In this document: positions 8,641-16,413 of the stretch, piece after piece
How the letters are laid out: every line of letters begins with the position of its first letter
How positions within the stretch are numbered: the stretch's first letter is position 1
Assembly (NCBI RefSeq): GCF_010548275.1
Contig: NZ_JAAGLT010000003.1
Location: 62,001 to 126,000, forward strand
Source: Streptomyces sp. SID12488
GTDB taxonomy: Bacteria > Actinomycetota > Actinomycetes > Streptomycetales > Streptomycetaceae
DNA: 64,000 nt
Direction of reading: 5' to 3'
Notes under the pieces: generated by a model
Database searches by the model: none
The model's input: the letters and a program-made list of their open reading frames with translations, nothing else
Told to the model about the DNA's origin: nothing
Position numbers and translations under genes: made by a program

Positions 8641-9175
8641 GTCCCCCGCGCGCCCCACGCCCTCCTCGTCCGCCGAGCTCACCGTCAACTCGCCCGAGGA
8701 GATGAGGGAGTTGGGCCGTCGGCTCGCCGAGCACCTGCGGGCCGGCGACCTCGTGATGCTCACCGGTGAGCTGGGCGCGGGCAAGACGACGCTGACGCGC
8801 GGGCTCGGTGAGGGACTCGGGGTCCGGGGCGCGGTCACCTCGCCCACCTTCGTGATCGCCCGCGTCCACCCCTCCCTCGGTGACGGCCCGCCGCTCGTCC
8901 ACGTGGACGCGTACCGGCTGGGCGGCGGTCTCGACGACATGGAGGACCTCGACCTCGACGTCTCGCTGCCCGAGTCCGTCATCGTCGTGGAGTGGGGCGA
9001 GGGCAAGGTCGAGGAGCTGACCGACGACCGGCTCCATCTCCTCATCCACCGGGCCGTCGGTACTGTGCCTTCCCGGGGGACGACCCCCGGACCCCCGGAC
9101 ACGGACGAGGTGCGACACGTCACCCTCACGGGGGTGGGGGAGCGGTGGGCGACGGTTGACCTGAGTGTCGTGTGA
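8603..9175 (+). CDS. tsaE: tRNA t6A threonylcarbamoyltransferase ATPase subunit TsaE
   Basis: ATPase of the TsaBDE complex, which puts N6-threonylcarbamoyl on A37 of ANN-decoding tRNAs. Protein of 190 residues with Walker A GELGAGKTTLTRG (Lys61), switch SPTFVIARVH and the conserved HVDAYRLGG and VEWGEG segments. Start ATG 8603 gives the usual length; it lies inside the hydrolase gene, overlapping by 38 bases. tsaB and tsaD are about 1 kb downstream, separated by a small gene and a reverse gene. An acidic, proline-rich N-terminal 25 residues is extra. Confidence 0.95.
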   Translation: MEAPATAHDDPAESPARPTPSSSAELTVNSPEEMRELGRRLAEHLRAGDLVMLTGELGAGKTTLTRGLGEGLGVRGAVTSPTFVIARVHPSLGDGPPLVHVDAYRLGGGLDDMEDLDLDVSLPESVIVVEWGEGKVEELTDDRLHLLIHRAVGTVPSRGTTPGPPDTDEVRHVTLTGVGERWATVDLSVV

Positions 9176-9267
9176 ACGTCGGCGTGAACGTCTGCGTGAA
9201 TGTTCCGACAATCTGTCGGCAAGATGTTGCGTCGGGCGTCTCGCGCGTGGTCACATGGTACCCAGTC

Positions 9268-9286
9268 CGTGGTTAGGGTTACCTAA
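9268..9286 (+). promoter_or_regulatory. Iron-box-like operator (candidate DmdR1 site)
   Basis: CGTGGTTAGGGTTACCTAA matches 14 of 19 positions of the iron-box consensus TTAGGTTAGGCTAACCTAA that I recall for the DtxR-type repressor DmdR1. It contains its own palindrome GTTAGG-GTTA-CCTAAC. It ends 31 bases before the ATG of the 61-codon gene, where a repressor would block transcription. Confidence 0.45.
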
Positions 9287-9317
9287 CTACGCCGCCCCCG
9301 AGCTTCAGGAGGCGTCC

Positions 9318-9503
9318 ATGTCGGCTACGGAGTGCACGAGCGCGAGTACAAGTACGAGTAGCAGCGCACCCATGCCGAAGCCGTACGCGGTCCCCGGGGT
9401 GTCCATGCGTGATCTGCTGGCGTCCTGTGCTGCCGCCCGCGCGGTCTCGACGCCTCCGCGCCCGTCCGAGGTGCCTGTCCGGCGGCAGCCGAAAGCCGCG
9501 TAG
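9318..9503 (+). CDS. Small hypothetical protein (61 residues)
   Basis: Function unknown. ATG 9318 has CAGGAGG seven bases upstream. The first 17 residues are almost all Ser, Thr and Ala (MSATECTSASTSTSSSA), followed by PYAVPGVSMRDLLASCAAAR and a basic, Pro-rich end. There is no signal peptide or membrane segment; two Cys are present. It sits alone between tsaE and a reverse gene. The iron-box-like sequence just upstream suggests iron control. It is too short for family assignment but the strong ribosome site makes it credible. Confidence 0.65.
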   Translation: MSATECTSASTSTSSSAPMPKPYAVPGVSMRDLLASCAAARAVSTPPRPSEVPVRRQPKAA

Positions 9504-9508
9504 CGCGT

Positions 9509-10063
9509 TCAGCGGATCACGACGACCTTCTCGCCGATCGTCGCGAACTCCCACATCGCGTCCCCGTCCGGCCGGGTCTCCCGGATACCGCCCGTGCGTG
9601 CCTCCGGGTCCTGCTGCGGAGCCGAGCCGTCCACCGCCGCACTGAAGCCGATGCCCACGCCGTCCACGCCCGTGAACCGCACGACGTGCTCGATCGGGGT
9701 GCCGTCGGTTCCCGTGATCGAGTTCGAGCGGGACGTGACCAGATAGCTGCCCGGCGCCGGATCGACCGTCCCCGGTGCCACGGGGAACGAGCGGCGCACC
9801 CTGCCGTTGTCGCCGACCAGCCACACCCGGTCGTCGTCCAGGGAGTACACGACCCGCCTGCCCGCCCCGGACCCCGCCGGCAGAGCGCCAGGGTGCCGGG
9901 TGTCCCTGGGGACCTTCGAGGCCGTCACCGGCGCCGAGGGTGACACGGGCTCGGCGCCCGGGCGCAGCGGGGCGTTCGCCGAGGCCTGGTAGGCGAGGAA
10001 GCCGACCGTGACGAGGGCCGCCGCGGTGAGCCCGGCCACGAATCCCGAGCTGCTCCTGGTCAC
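9509..10063 (-). CDS. Secreted L,D-transpeptidase-like protein lacking the catalytic motif
   Basis: Protein of 184 residues with an uncleaved or cleaved N-terminal hydrophobic segment (FVAGLTAAALVTVGFLAYQ). From about residue 68 it follows the YkuD pattern: VWLVGDNGRVRRSFPVAPGT, then GSYLVTSRSNS, VGIGFSAAVDG and DAMWEFATIGEKVVVIR. Where active enzymes have SHGCVRM, this protein reads RTGGIRET, so Cys and the preceding His are absent. It probably binds rather than cross-links peptidoglycan, or is a relic. It lies antiparallel between tsaE and tsaB. Confidence 0.75.
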   Translation of the reverse strand: MTRSSSGFVAGLTAAALVTVGFLAYQASANAPLRPGAEPVSPSAPVTASKVPRDTRHPGALPAGSGAGRRVVYSLDDDRVWLVGDNGRVRRSFPVAPGTVDPAPGSYLVTSRSNSITGTDGTPIEHVVRFTGVDGVGIGFSAAVDGSAPQQDPEARTGGIRETRPDGDAMWEFATIGEKVVVIR

Positions 10064-10173
10064 CAGTGCCCACCTCTTCGTCTCGTACGTCCCGTTTTGT
10101 GGCGACGGTAGCAGCAGCCGTACCGCCGACCGGAGCGGCCGTGCGCGGGGCGCGGGCGCCGTAGGCTGTTCGC

Positions 10174-10830
10174 GTGCTCTTGCTCGCTCTGGATACCGCC
10201 ACCCCGGCCGTCACGGTCGCCCTGCACGACGGGACGGCCGTCGTCGCCGCGTCGAGCCAGGTCGACGCGCGACGGCACGGGGAACTGCTGCTGCCCGCCG
10301 TCGACCGCGTCCTCGCCGAGGCGGGCACGGGCCTCGACGCCGTCACCGGCGTCGTCGTCGGCATTGGTCCCGGCCCCTACACGGGGCTGCGCGTCGGCCT
10401 GATGACCGCCGACACCTTCGGATTCGCACTCGGTGTCCCCGTACACGGCGTCTGCACGCTGGACGGCCTCGCGTACGCCGCCGACCTCGAGGACGGCCCC
10501 TTCGTCGTGGCGACCGACGCCCGCCGCAAGGAGGTCTACTGGGCGCGCTACAGCGACTCCCGTACGAGGGTGACGGAGCCGTCCGTCGACCGGCCGGCGG
10601 ACATCGCCGACCAGGTCGCGGGCCTGCCGGCCGTCGGCGCGGGAGCCCTGCTCTACCCGGACACCTTCCCGAGCGCGCACGCGCCCGAGCACGTCTCCGC
10701 GGCGGCCCTCGCCTCCCTGGCCGCCGAACGGCTGGCGGCGGGCGTCGAACTCCCGGCCGCCCGGCCCCTCTACCTGCGCCGACCCGACGCCCAGGTCCCC
10801 AAGAACTACAAGGTGGTCACCCCCAAGTGA
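10174..10830 (+). CDS. tsaB: tRNA t6A biosynthesis protein TsaB
   Basis: Inactive ASKHA-fold partner of TsaD in the t6A complex. Protein of 218 residues: LLALDTATPAVTVAL at the start, RRHGELLLPAVDRVL, then the signature GIGPGPYTGLRVGL and FVVATDARRKEVYWA. The start is GTG 10174. Its last codons overlap rimI as GTGA, so tsaB-rimI-tsaD form one coupled unit. Confidence 0.95.
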   Translation: MLLLALDTATPAVTVALHDGTAVVAASSQVDARRHGELLLPAVDRVLAEAGTGLDAVTGVVVGIGPGPYTGLRVGLMTADTFGFALGVPVHGVCTLDGLAYAADLEDGPFVVATDARRKEVYWARYSDSRTRVTEPSVDRPADIADQVAGLPAVGAGALLYPDTFPSAHAPEHVSAAALASLAAERLAAGVELPAARPLYLRRPDAQVPKNYKVVTPK

Positions 10831-11420
10831 CGACTGCCGTGCTGCGCGAGATGCGCTGGTGGGACATCGAGCCCGTGCTGGAGCTGGAGAAGGACCTCTT
10901 CCCCGAGGACGCCTGGTCCCGGGGCATGTTCTGGTCGGACCTGGCCCACGCGCGGGGACCGCACGCGACCCGGCGTTACTTCGTCGCCGAGGACGAGCGT
11001 CCGGAGGGGGGCGGCAGACGGATCATCGGGTACGGGGGGCTCGCCGCCGCCGGTACCGAATCCGACAGCGACTCCGCCACGGGGGCCGACGTACAGACGA
11101 TCGCCGTCGCCCGCGAGCACTGGGGCACCGGCCTCGGCGCCGTGCTGCTGACCGAGCTGCTGCGGGCGGCGACCGCGTTCGAGTGCACCGAGGTCATGCT
11201 GGAGTGCCGGGTGGACAACGTGCGCGCGCAGAAGCTGTACGAGAGGTTCGGCTTCGAGCCCATCGGTTTCCGGCGCGGCTACTACCAGCCGGGGAACGTC
11301 GACGCGCTGGTGATGCGGCTGCGCGACCCGTCGGCGTCGGTGCCTTCGACTTCCTCGACTTCCTCGGCCCCTTCAGTCCCTTCAACCCCTTCAGCGCAAG
11401 GAACCGAGAGCAATGGCTGA
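10827..11420 (+). CDS. rimI: Ribosomal protein alanine N-acetyltransferase RimI
   Basis: GNAT-family acetyltransferase that modifies the N-terminus of ribosomal protein S18. Protein of 197 residues starting at GTG 10827 within the tsaB stop. The acetyl-CoA loop is [15 protein letters not shown], followed by [27 protein letters not shown], typical of RimI. A Ser/Pro/Thr-rich tail of some 28 residues is an addition. It overlaps tsaD by eight bases. Fusion or linkage with tsaB/tsaD is common. Confidence 0.94.
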   Translation: MTTAVLREMRWWDIEPVLELEKDLFPEDAWSRGMFWSDLAHARGPHATRRYFVAEDERPEGGGRRIIGYGGLAAAGTESDSDSATGADVQTIAVAREHWGTGLGAVLLTELLRAATAFECTEVMLECRVDNVRAQKLYERFGFEPIGFRRGYYQPGNVDALVMRLRDPSASVPSTSSTSSAPSVPSTPSAQGTESNG

Positions 11421-12513
11421 CTCCAAGGACGTGCCGCTCGTCCTCGGCATCGAGACCTCCTGCGACGAGACCGGCGTCGGTGTCGTCCGGGGGACCACGC
11501 TCCTCGCGGACGCCATCGCGTCCAGCGTCGACGAGCACGCCCGGTTCGGGGGTGTCGTGCCCGAGGTGGCCTCGCGCGCGCACCTGGAGGCGATGGTGCC
11601 GACCATCGAGCGGGCGCTGAAGGAAGCGGGGGTGAGCCCGAAGGACCTCGACGGCATCGCCGTCACCGCCGGTCCCGGGCTCGCGGGCGCGCTGCTGGTC
11701 GGGGTCTCGGCGGCGAAGGCGTACGCGTATGCGCTGGGCAAGCCCCTGTACGGAGTGAACCATCTCGCCTCCCACATCTGTGTCGACCAGCTGGAGCACG
11801 GCCCGCTGCCCGAGCCGACGATGGCCCTGCTGGTCAGCGGCGGTCACTCCTCGCTCCTCCTCTCCTCGGACATCACCTCCGACGTACGGCCCCTGGGTGC
11901 GACCATCGACGACGCGGCCGGTGAGGCCTTCGACAAGATCGCGCGGGTGCTGAACCTGGGCTTCCCCGGCGGCCCGGTCATCGACCGGTACGCGCGCGAG
12001 GGCGATCCGAAGGCCATCGCGTTCCCGCGCGGGCTGACCGGGCCGCGCGACGCCGCGTACGACTTCTCCTTCTCCGGGCTCAAGACGGCCGTGGCCCGCT
12101 GGATCGAGGCGAAGCGGGCGGCTGGGGAGGAGGTGCCGGTGCGTGACGTGTCGGCCTCCTTCCAGGAGGCGGTGGTGGACGTGCTGACCCGCAAGGCGGT
12201 ACGGGCCTGCAAGGACGAGGGCGTCGACCACCTGATGATCGGCGGGGGTGTCGCCGCCAACTCGCGGCTGCGGGCACTCGCCCAGGAGCGCTGCGAGGCG
12301 GCCGGTATCCAACTCCGGGTGCCCCGGCCCAAGTTGTGCACGGACAACGGTGCGATGGTGGCCGCCCTGGGCGCCGAGATGGTCGCCCGCAACCGGGCGC
12401 CCTCCGACTGGGACCTGTCGGCGGACTCCTCGCTGCCGGTGACCGACCCGCATGTGCCCGGCCACGCGCACGATCATTCGCATGCGGTGAGCGAGGGGAA
12501 CCTGTACGCGTGA
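11413..12513 (+). CDS. tsaD: tRNA N6-threonylcarbamoyladenosine transferase TsaD
   Basis: Catalytic subunit that transfers the threonylcarbamoyl group from its AMP adduct to tRNA A37. Protein of 366 residues; motifs [41 protein letters not shown] (metal-binding His residues) and [11 protein letters not shown] are all present, as is [12 protein letters not shown] His-rich tail ([15 protein letters not shown]) extends past the fold. It ends in a GTGA overlap with the next small gene. Confidence 0.96.
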   Translation: MADSKDVPLVLGIETSCDETGVGVVRGTTLLADAIASSVDEHARFGGVVPEVASRAHLEAMVPTIERALKEAGVSPKDLDGIAVTAGPGLAGALLVGVSAAKAYAYALGKPLYGVNHLASHICVDQLEHGPLPEPTMALLVSGGHSSLLLSSDITSDVRPLGATIDDAAGEAFDKIARVLNLGFPGGPVIDRYAREGDPKAIAFPRGLTGPRDAAYDFSFSGLKTAVARWIEAKRAAGEEVPVRDVSASFQEAVVDVLTRKAVRACKDEGVDHLMIGGGVAANSRLRALAQERCEAAGIQLRVPRPKLCTDNGAMVAALGAEMVARNRAPSDWDLSADSSLPVTDPHVPGHAHDHSHAVSEGNLYA

Positions 12514-12764
12514 CGGTCGCGTTGATGTGGGAGGCGCGGGCCGTCGAGGGGCGCGGGGGTGAACTCCTCGCCTGGGCACGGGCGCAGGAGCTGCCGACAG
12601 AACCCCTGCGCCGGGAGACACTCCGGGCTCCGCAGGACCGGGTCCTCGTCATCACTTGGTGGGACGCGGAGTTCGACGCTGACTTGCCCGAACTTCCGGA
12701 ACCGGGGGCGGGGTTGGTGGTCAGGGCTGTGCACAGGTGGCGGTTCGAGGCGGTTGGCGAGTGA
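12510..12764 (+). CDS. Conserved small hypothetical protein
   Basis: Unknown function; 84 residues starting at GTG 12510 inside the tsaD stop codon. The sequence [23 protein letters not shown], followed by [12 protein letters not shown] and [12 protein letters not shown], suggests a small alpha/beta (ferredoxin-like, ABM-type) fold, an inference from strand pattern only. It should be co-translated with tsaD. Confidence 0.7.
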   Translation: MTVALMWEARAVEGRGGELLAWARAQELPTEPLRRETLRAPQDRVLVITWWDAEFDADLPELPEPGAGLVVRAVHRWRFEAVGE

Positions 12765-12965
12765 TGTCCCCATCTCCCGTCAAGGATTAGGCAACTCCGG
12801 CTTTGCCCGAATCAGGGCCGACCTCCGGGATGGCAGGGACAAACAGGGCGTGCCGGTGGGCTGGTTGCCCCTGTCCGGTCATCCCCTTTGAGTTCGCTTT
12901 GGGTTCTCCAGGGACGCTGTTGAGGTGATCCTCGCCCGGGTCTGCCTCGACCCGGATGATCAAGC

Positions 12966-13253
12966 GTGACCATCGCGCCGGACTCCGTGCGCGGGCGCCT
13001 CGTCCACGCCCGTCGGACCAACCCCTGGGCGCTCCTCTGGGGGCGGCTCGTCCTCTGGGCTGCCTTGTCGGTCCTGGCCGGACTCACCCCGGTCGCCGTT
13101 CCTGGCGCACCCGTCTGGATCTGGCCGTTCACCCTGGTCGCCTGTCTCCTCATGGCCGGACGGACGATCGGCGTCATGCGGAGGAAGAAGCGCGACGGCA
13201 GTGGGAGTGAGAAGGGGAGGAGGGGAGATTTGTGGAAGTCGTCTCGCACGTGA
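12966..13253 (+). CDS. Small membrane protein (first of three)
   Basis: Unrecognised protein of 95 residues starting at GTG 12966. Two hydrophobic segments are visible, LWGRLVLWAALSVLAGLTPVAV (about 24-45) and VWIWPFTLVACLLMAGRTIGV (about 50-70), then a very basic tail (MRRKKRDGSGSEKGRRG). It overlaps the next small membrane gene by 22 bases. The three genes form a small operon just upstream of the Pst-like transporter. Confidence 0.6.
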   Translation: MTIAPDSVRGRLVHARRTNPWALLWGRLVLWAALSVLAGLTPVAVPGAPVWIWPFTLVACLLMAGRTIGVMRRKKRDGSGSEKGRRGDLWKSSRT

Positions 13254-13519
13254 TCGGGTTCGCCCTCGCCGCGGTTCTCGTCGGGGGAGGCGTCCTTCAA
13301 CTCCTGGGCCGTCGAATGCAGGCAGGCCTGCCGGAGAGCCGGCGCAGGAGGGGTGCGTGGTCGAACATTTTGTTCGGTGTCGCGATCGCCCTTTTCACCG
13401 CGGCGCGCATCCCTCGCAGCCACCGACTCCTGTGGGACGACCTGCTCCTCGGCCCGGCGTTCGTCTGTGTCCTGGTCGCGGCCCTGGTGTACGGGGGGCC
13501 CTGGCGGACCGACCGGTGA
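13232..13519 (+). CDS. Small membrane protein (second of three)
   Basis: Unrecognised protein of 95 residues from GTG 13232, behind GGGGAGGAGGGGAG. Hydrophobic segments are HVIGFALAAVLVGGGVLQLL (about 6-25), an intermediate stretch at NILFGVAIALFTAA and LLGPAFVCVLVAALVYG (about 70-87). It overlaps the preceding gene, and a GTGA overlap joins it to the third. No family is evident. Confidence 0.6.
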   Translation: MEVVSHVIGFALAAVLVGGGVLQLLGRRMQAGLPESRRRRGAWSNILFGVAIALFTAARIPRSHRLLWDDLLLGPAFVCVLVAALVYGGPWRTDR

Positions 13520-13752
13520 CCGGCCCGGTGTTCCGCGGAGGCAGAGGTGTCTCCGTGCGTGGTGACCGAGTCGCCCTGATCGCCACTCTGATCGTCTTCG
13601 GCGCGCTCTCGGCCTGGCTGTTGCCCGACGGCTGGAGACTGGCCTCGCTGCCCCTCGCCCTGGTCTGCGCGACGACCGCCCAGCGGTACGTGGCCGGGCG
13701 CACGGCACCGCGAGGCACCGGGGGCGACGAAAAGGGGAGCGACCAACAGTGA
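13516..13752 (+). CDS. Small membrane protein (third of three)
   Basis: Unrecognised protein of 78 residues starting at GTG 13516 inside the preceding stop. Two hydrophobic stretches can be seen, VALIATLIVFGALSAWLLP and LASLPLALVCATTAQRYVAG, followed by a charged tail (GTGGDEKGSDQQ). It ends about 200 bases before pstC; that gap carries the operator-like repeat and a strong hairpin. An alternative start at GTG 13555 would shorten it by 13 residues. Confidence 0.5.
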   Translation: MTGPVFRGGRGVSVRGDRVALIATLIVFGALSAWLLPDGWRLASLPLALVCATTAQRYVAGRTAPRGTGGDEKGSDQQ

Positions 13753-13768
13753 CATCCGCCCATGCCTT

Positions 13769-13835
13769 GAACGAGCCGTCCTGGTATGGCGGGCCGGTCT
13801 CCACAGCTGCCCCACCAGGTTGACATGGCTCGTTC
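13769..13835. repeat. Nested inverted repeat in pstC leader
   Basis: GAACGAGCC at 13769-13777 is the exact inverse of GGCTCGTTC at 13827-13835, and an inner CCTGGT/ACCAGG pair supports a long interrupted stem. The right arm runs into the PHO-like repeat. It may be a protein site or part of an RNA leader for pstC. Confidence 0.45.
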
Positions 13836-13853
13836 ACGCAACGTCCACATGTG
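13832..13853 (+). promoter_or_regulatory. PHO-box-like direct repeat
   Basis: Two 11-base units in tandem, GTTCACGCAAC and GTCCACATGTG, have the spacing and GTTCAC start of the PhoP-binding units recalled for Streptomyces. The first matches the unit consensus better than the second. It lies 97 bases before pstC, a sensible place for phosphate control, but two imperfect units are weak evidence. Confidence 0.35.
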
Positions 13854-13882
13854 ACGCGTTCAGCCGTCAGGATCCGGCCATT

Positions 13883-13925
13883 GACTCTCCTCGCACGGTG
13901 CCTTCGGTGCCGTGTGGGGAGAGTC
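13883..13925 (+). terminator. Strong hairpin with T-run in pstC leader (terminator or attenuator)
   Basis: A stem of about 20 bp (GACTCTCC at 13883 pairs with GGAGAGTC at 13918; ACGGTGCC pairs with GGTGCCGT; four G-U pairs) and a TTC loop are followed by GTTTTC. It ends 24 bases before the pstC start. It either ends the small membrane operon or attenuates pstC when transcription starts upstream. Confidence 0.6.
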
Positions 13926-13949
13926 GTTTTCGTTTCCTGAGGGGCGTAC

Positions 13950-14969
13950 GTGGTGTCCACGCAGGTGGGTTCCGGCAGACCGGAGTCCGACAGACCCGTG
14001 CCTCGGCGGTTGTCCGCCGCCAGGGGGTTCGGTGACCGGGTCTTCCGGATCCAGTTGACGGCCACGGGAGTTGTCGTCCTCGCCATCATGGCGGCCGTCG
14101 GGCTGTTCCTGTTGCTCAGGGCGGGGCAGGCACTGCACGCCCGGGGCCCGGCGTTTCTCACAACTGCCGCCTGGCAGCCGGACGTTCACAACTTCGGCAT
14201 CGCCGCCGTACTCACCGGCACCCTGCTGATCGCCCTCGTCGCGGTGGCCATCTCCGTACCGCTGGCCGTCGGGACGGCGCTCTTCATCTCCGACGTGGCC
14301 CCGCGCGGGCTGCGCCGAACGCTGGTGAGCATGGTCGACCTGATGGCCGCCGTACCGTCGGTGGTGTACGGACTGTGGGGGCTGTTCTTCCTCCAGCAGC
14401 ATGTGATCGGACTGTCGCGCTGGCTGTCCGACTGGCTCGGCTGGATACCGCTGTTCACGGTGGACGGCGTCCAGCCGGGCGATCCGCTCGCCTCCGACAG
14501 CGTGTACACCGCGTCCACCTTCGTCGCCGGGATCGTCGTCGCGCTCATGGTCGCGCCGATCCAGTGCTCGGTGATGCGCGAGGTCTTCTCCCAGGCCCCG
14601 GCGGGCGAGCGGGAGGGCGCCTACGCGCTCGGCGCCACCCGGTGGGGGATGATCCGCTCGGTCGTCCTGCCGTACGGCAAGGGCGGCATCATCGGCGGGA
14701 CGATGCTGGGGCTCGGCCGGGCGCTCGGCGAGACCATCGCGGTCTACCTGATCATCTCGCCGGTCTTCACCATCCAGCCGCACATCCTGCAGACCGGCTC
14801 GAACTCGGTCTCCTCCCTGATCGCCCTGCACTACGGAGACTCCTCCGAGTTCGGGATGTCGGCGCTGATGGCGGCGGGCCTGGCGCTGTTCCTGCTCACC
14901 CTGGCGGTCAACTTCACCGCCTCCTCCGTCGCGGCCCGTTCCCGCTCCGGCGCCCAGAGCGAGGCCTGA
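13950..14969 (+). CDS. Phosphate-type ABC transporter permease PstC-like
   Basis: One of two membrane permeases of a Pst-type importer. Protein of 339 residues with about six membrane segments; the first is at ATGVVVLAIMAAVGLFLLL. The cytoplasmic loop YALGATRWGMIRSVVLPYGKGGIIGG contacts the ATPase, and GRALGETIAVYLI is typical of PstC. Start GTG 13950 follows GAGGGG at a distance. pstA follows after one base. It is clearly PstC-like, but the locus differs from the usual pstSCAB in its binding proteins, so phosphate is not certain to be the substrate. Confidence 0.9.
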   Translation: MVSTQVGSGRPESDRPVPRRLSAARGFGDRVFRIQLTATGVVVLAIMAAVGLFLLLRAGQALHARGPAFLTTAAWQPDVHNFGIAAVLTGTLLIALVAVAISVPLAVGTALFISDVAPRGLRRTLVSMVDLMAAVPSVVYGLWGLFFLQQHVIGLSRWLSDWLGWIPLFTVDGVQPGDPLASDSVYTASTFVAGIVVALMVAPIQCSVMREVFSQAPAGEREGAYALGATRWGMIRSVVLPYGKGGIIGGTMLGLGRALGETIAVYLIISPVFTIQPHILQTGSNSVSSLIALHYGDSSEFGMSALMAAGLALFLLTLAVNFTASSVAARSRSGAQSEA

Positions 14970-14970
14970 G

Positions 14971-16413
14971 ATGACCGTCGTAGCCGTACCTGTGGACGTA
15001 CCCGTGACTGGGGCTGTGGCCGTGGAAGAGGCCCCCGTCGGGGGCGATGCCCTCACCGGAGGCGGTGCCCCGGTGGCCGTGCTGTCGCCCGAACAGCCCC
15101 GTCGTATCGGTGGTGTCAGTCGTTCCGCCGTGCTGTCGCTGGGCGGTGCCGCCGCCTCCGCGCTGTGCGTCACGATCCTGCTGTTCGGTGAACTCGCCCC
15201 GTTCTCCGGCACGTTGGGCTTCACCGTCACCGCCTATCTGGTCTTCCTCGGCGTCTACGCGGTGTTGACCGGGTTCGAGGAGGACGGACAGGCCGTACGC
15301 GACCGGGTGATGACGGTCGTGCTGTGGACGGCGGCCTCGCTGCTGTTCACCGCCCTCGCCCTCGTCGTCGGGTTCACCGCCTGGCGCGGCAAGGACGCCC
15401 TGCCGCACGGCAACTTCTTCACCCAGGACATGCAGGCGGCGGGCCCGCTCGACCCCCTGACCAACGGCGGTATCGCCCACGCGATGGTCGGCACGCTGAT
15501 CATGATCGGCATCGCGCTGACGATCACCGTGCCGCTCGGACTGGCCTGTGCCGTCTACCTCAACCAGATCCCGGGGCGCTTCTCCCGCTTCGTCCGCACC
15601 ATCGTCGAGGCGATGACCGCGCTGCCGTCGATCGTGGCCGGCCTGATGGTGTACGCGGTCTGGATCCTCGGCCTCGGCATGCAGAAGTCGGGCCTCGCGG
15701 CCGGGTTCGCGATCAGCGTGATGATGCTGCCGATCGTGATCCGGGCCTCGGACGTGGTGCTGCGGCTCGTACCGGGCACCCTCACCGAGGCCGCGGAGGC
15801 GCTCGGCGCGCCGCGCTGGCGCACGGTGTGGCACGTCGTCCTGCCCACCGCACGCTCCGGGCTCGCCACCGCAGTCATCCTCGGCACCGCGCGCGGTATC
15901 GGCGAGACCTCGCCCGTGCTGCTGACCGCCGGTTTCACGGCGGCGCTCAACGCCGACCCGACCGCCGGGCCGATGGTGTCCCTGCCGCTGGCCGTCTTCA
16001 ACTTCGTCAAGTCGCCGCAGCCGGAGATGATCGCCCGCGGCTTCGGCGCGGCGGCCGTGCTCATGACCATGGTCCTGGTGCTGTTCGTGATCGCCCGGGT
16101 GATCGGCGGACGCGGCCCCGGCCACCAGACCCGCCGCCAGGCCCGCCGCACCGCCCGCGCCTCCCGCCGCGACGTCGCCCGCTTCGCTGAACTCCACACG
16201 CCTCAGCTGTCGCTGTTCGACACCTCCGCGGCCGAACCCGCGTCAGCCGCCGACGGCGAGGATGTCACACAGGGGCCACCCGCACCCGACCACGAGAGCA
16301 GTACGGGTGATGCGGGTGGGATCGACGGCCGGGCCGACGGCCGGGCGCCCACCCCTCGACCCGCACCCACTCCCGCACCCACCGCCGCACCGGCCCCCGG
16401 AGAGACCGACTGA
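14971..16413 (+). CDS. Phosphate-type ABC transporter permease PstA-like, extended
   Basis: Second permease, 480 residues against about 300 for ordinary PstA. The extra length is at both ends. At the N-terminus there are about 110 residues with two or three hydrophobic segments (AVLSLGGAAASALCVTILLFG, GFTVTAYLVFLGVYAVL). At the C-terminus some 100 residues follow the last helix, first very basic (RRQARRTARASRRD), then acidic and Pro-rich, ending PAPTPAPTAAPAPGETD. The transport loop EALGAPRWRTVWHVVLPTARSG and GTARGIGETSPVLLTAGF identify PstA. An ATGA overlap joins it to the binding protein. Confidence 0.9.
   Translation: MTVVAVPVDVPVTGAVAVEEAPVGGDALTGGGAPVAVLSPEQPRRIGGVSRSAVLSLGGAAASALCVTILLFGELAPFSGTLGFTVTAYLVFLGVYAVLTGFEEDGQAVRDRVMTVVLWTAASLLFTALALVVGFTAWRGKDALPHGNFFTQDMQAAGPLDPLTNGGIAHAMVGTLIMIGIALTITVPLGLACAVYLNQIPGRFSRFVRTIVEAMTALPSIVAGLMVYAVWILGLGMQKSGLAAGFAISVMMLPIVIRASDVVLRLVPGTLTEAAEALGAPRWRTVWHVVLPTARSGLATAVILGTARGIGETSPVLLTAGFTAALNADPTAGPMVSLPLAVFNFVKSPQPEMIARGFGAAAVLMTMVLVLFVIARVIGGRGPGHQTRRQARRTARASRRDVARFAELHTPQLSLFDTSAAEPASAADGEDVTQGPPAPDHESSTGDAGGIDGRADGRAPTPRPAPTPAPTAAPAPGETD

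Noticed and set aside
7177..9222. A 681-codon minus-strand frame opposite the hydrolase and tsaE
   Set aside because: Antisense to two recognised genes and without motifs.
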